From JAYWIG01 sp043789035 (GTDB lineage Bacteria; Pseudomonadota; Gammaproteobacteria; Burkholderiales; Burkholderiaceae_E), in assembly GCA_043789035.1 (NCBI GenBank), contig JAYWIG010000344.1, forward strand, positions 1 to 6,143: 6,143 nucleotides of DNA. Direction: 5' to 3'. The notes under the pieces were generated by a model. The model was given only the letters and a program-made list of their open reading frames with translations, was not told where the DNA came from and ran no database searches. Each line of letters opens with the position of its first letter. Position 1 is the first letter of the stretch. A program made the position numbers and the translations under genes. Shown here piece by piece: positions 5,388 to 6,143 of the stretch.

Positions 5388-5906
5388 GTGAGTTCGACAG
5401 GTAACTACAGTAGGCTTGTTTCGGCTGACCCATGGCGGCGCATCATGAGTGCTACCTATGAGTTTGTCATTCTTTTCGGTGTCGTATTCTTCTTTTACTA
5501 CGCATTCTCATCACTCACCCGCTTGACCGGCGCACCGGGCACTCACCGCAATATTGGCCAAGGCTTTTTGTTCCTTGTCATGGCGCTCTATTTCACTTGG
5601 TTTTGGAGCAAAGGAAGAAGAACTCTACCCATGAAAACGATGGGCCTGCTTGTTGTCGATAAAAATGATAAGCCTGTACAACCTTTGCAAGCATTTTTAC
5701 GTTACACCGCCGCCGTAGTTTTGATCGCAGCGGTGCTTGCCGCAGTAAAGTATGTTTTTTTGGCCTTTGGCTTATTGTTTTTACTGCCCATCGCTTGGAC
5801 AGTCATCGACAAAGACAAGCGGGCTCTTTACGACGTTCTGTCCGGAACAAGGCTGGTTGTAAAAGAAGTCAGTGCAGCAGAAAAACGCACCAACCCCGTG
5901 GCCTAA
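5388..5906 (+). CDS. RDD family multi-pass membrane protein
   Basis: 172 residues, inner-membrane protein of unknown biochemical role. Hydrophobic segments lie at about 22-44 (YEFVILFGVVFFFYYAF), 57-74 (GQGFLFLVMALYFTWFW), 105-120 and 122-140. The family signature residues appear as Arg17/Arg18 before the first segment, Glu25 where many members have Asp, and the cluster IDKDKRALYDVLSGTRLV (140-157) after the last. RRTLPMKTMGLLVVD between the second and third segments is also typical of RDD proteins. The start is GTG 5388, two bases after the DUF3106 stop, with a weak AGAAG 5 bases upstream; ATG 5445 is an alternative but would drop the signature arginines. The gene is the last of the sigma operon and is convergent with the next gene. 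Its link to the sigma module rests on gene order alone. Confidence 0.88.
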   Translation: MSSTGNYSRLVSADPWRRIMSATYEFVILFGVVFFFYYAFSSLTRLTGAPGTHRNIGQGFLFLVMALYFTWFWSKGRRTLPMKTMGLLVVDKNDKPVQPLQAFLRYTAAVVLIAAVLAAVKYVFLAFGLLFLLPIAWTVIDKDKRALYDVLSGTRLVVKEVSAAEKRTNPVA

Positions 5907-5928
5907 CTGCCATCTGGAAACGCCACTA

Positions 5929-6143
5929 CTACTGCTTGCATTCAACCTTAATGGTAAAGCCTTTAGCGAGCTCGGCAATCGCTTCAGTTTCAAGACGCTG
6001 CCCGGGATCACTGGCGGTCAGCGGCAAGTTTTCAGACTCTAAAAACAAGCGAAGTACTTCCGGTTTAATCGCAAAATTAATGTTTTGCGGCACGTCTCCA
6101 GTCATTGCTGCAGCCCTGAGGGCGTTAAGCTTGCTCACTACTA
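5929..6143 (-). CDS. 3' end of a probable trypsin-like serine protease gene (partial)
   Basis: The frame is open from the right edge to TAG 5931-5929, so this is the C-terminal 71 residues or so of a longer protein. It begins VVSKLNALRAAAMTGDVPQN and continues INFAIKPEVLRLFLE. From memory, the run KLNAL...TGD.PQN.NFAIK occurs near the end of bacterial trypsin-like (S1-fold) serine proteases, just after the catalytic Ser strand. The tail, with ELAKGFTIKVEC, also fits such proteins. The catalytic residues lie outside the window, so activity cannot be judged. An in-frame GTG at 6138 could suggest a 69-residue small protein. I reject this because the frame continues upstream and the motif belongs mid-domain. 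Convergent with the RDD gene, 22 bases apart. Confidence 0.7.
   Translation of the reverse strand, partial: VVSKLNALRAAAMTGDVPQNINFAIKPEVLRLFLESENLPLTASDPGQRLETEAIAELAKGFTIKVECKQ

Noticed and set aside
5929..6138. Independent 69-residue small protein starting at GTG 6138
   Set aside because: The frame stays open to the window edge, and the sequence matches my memory of the interior of a trypsin-like domain, so it is a gene end.

Overview
The window looks like a chromosomal segment of a Burkholderiales-type betaproteobacterium of moderate, roughly even GC content. The grounds are the IlvI and IlvH sequences, and a four-gene block of sigma factor, DUF3619, DUF3106 and RDD protein beside an ilvIHC operon. 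From memory that arrangement is typical of Burkholderiales, but I could not check it. There are no mobile elements, CRISPR arrays, rRNAs or tRNAs.

Left half, minus strand (1-3441): a tightly packed branched-chain amino acid operon. Transcription order is ilvI (acetolactate synthase catalytic subunit), ilvH (regulatory subunit, stop/start overlap TAATG), then ilvC (ketol-acid reductoisomerase). The 5' end of a fourth gene, perhaps a 2OG-Fe(II) oxygenase, runs off the left edge. IlvI/IlvH makes acetolactate or acetohydroxybutyrate, and IlvC isomerises and reduces these to the dihydroxy acids for valine, leucine and isoleucine synthesis.

Centre (3442-3795): a 354-base divergent intergenic region, the most interesting part of the window. 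On the ilv side, a 9-10 base motif (TTTARCGAA and its complement) recurs in strictly alternating orientation. In the ilv leader RNA these copies could form mutually exclusive hairpins. A 9-codon ORF with a well-placed Shine-Dalgarno lies among them. This may be an attenuator-like switch or an operator cluster. On the other side, a near-perfect ECF-type promoter, TGTAAC-N16-CGTC, lies just upstream of the sigma-factor gene.

Right half, plus strand (3796-5906): an apparently translationally coupled operon. It encodes an ECF-like sigma factor (TTG start), a single-pass membrane protein (DUF3619, candidate anti-sigma), an exported DUF3106 protein with repeated LTPEQR-like motifs, and an RDD-family multi-pass membrane protein. 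The order sigma, one-pass membrane protein, periplasmic protein suggests a cell-envelope signalling module, probably autoregulated through the ECF promoter.

Right edge, minus strand (5929-6143): the C-terminal end of a convergent gene, probably a trypsin-like serine protease.
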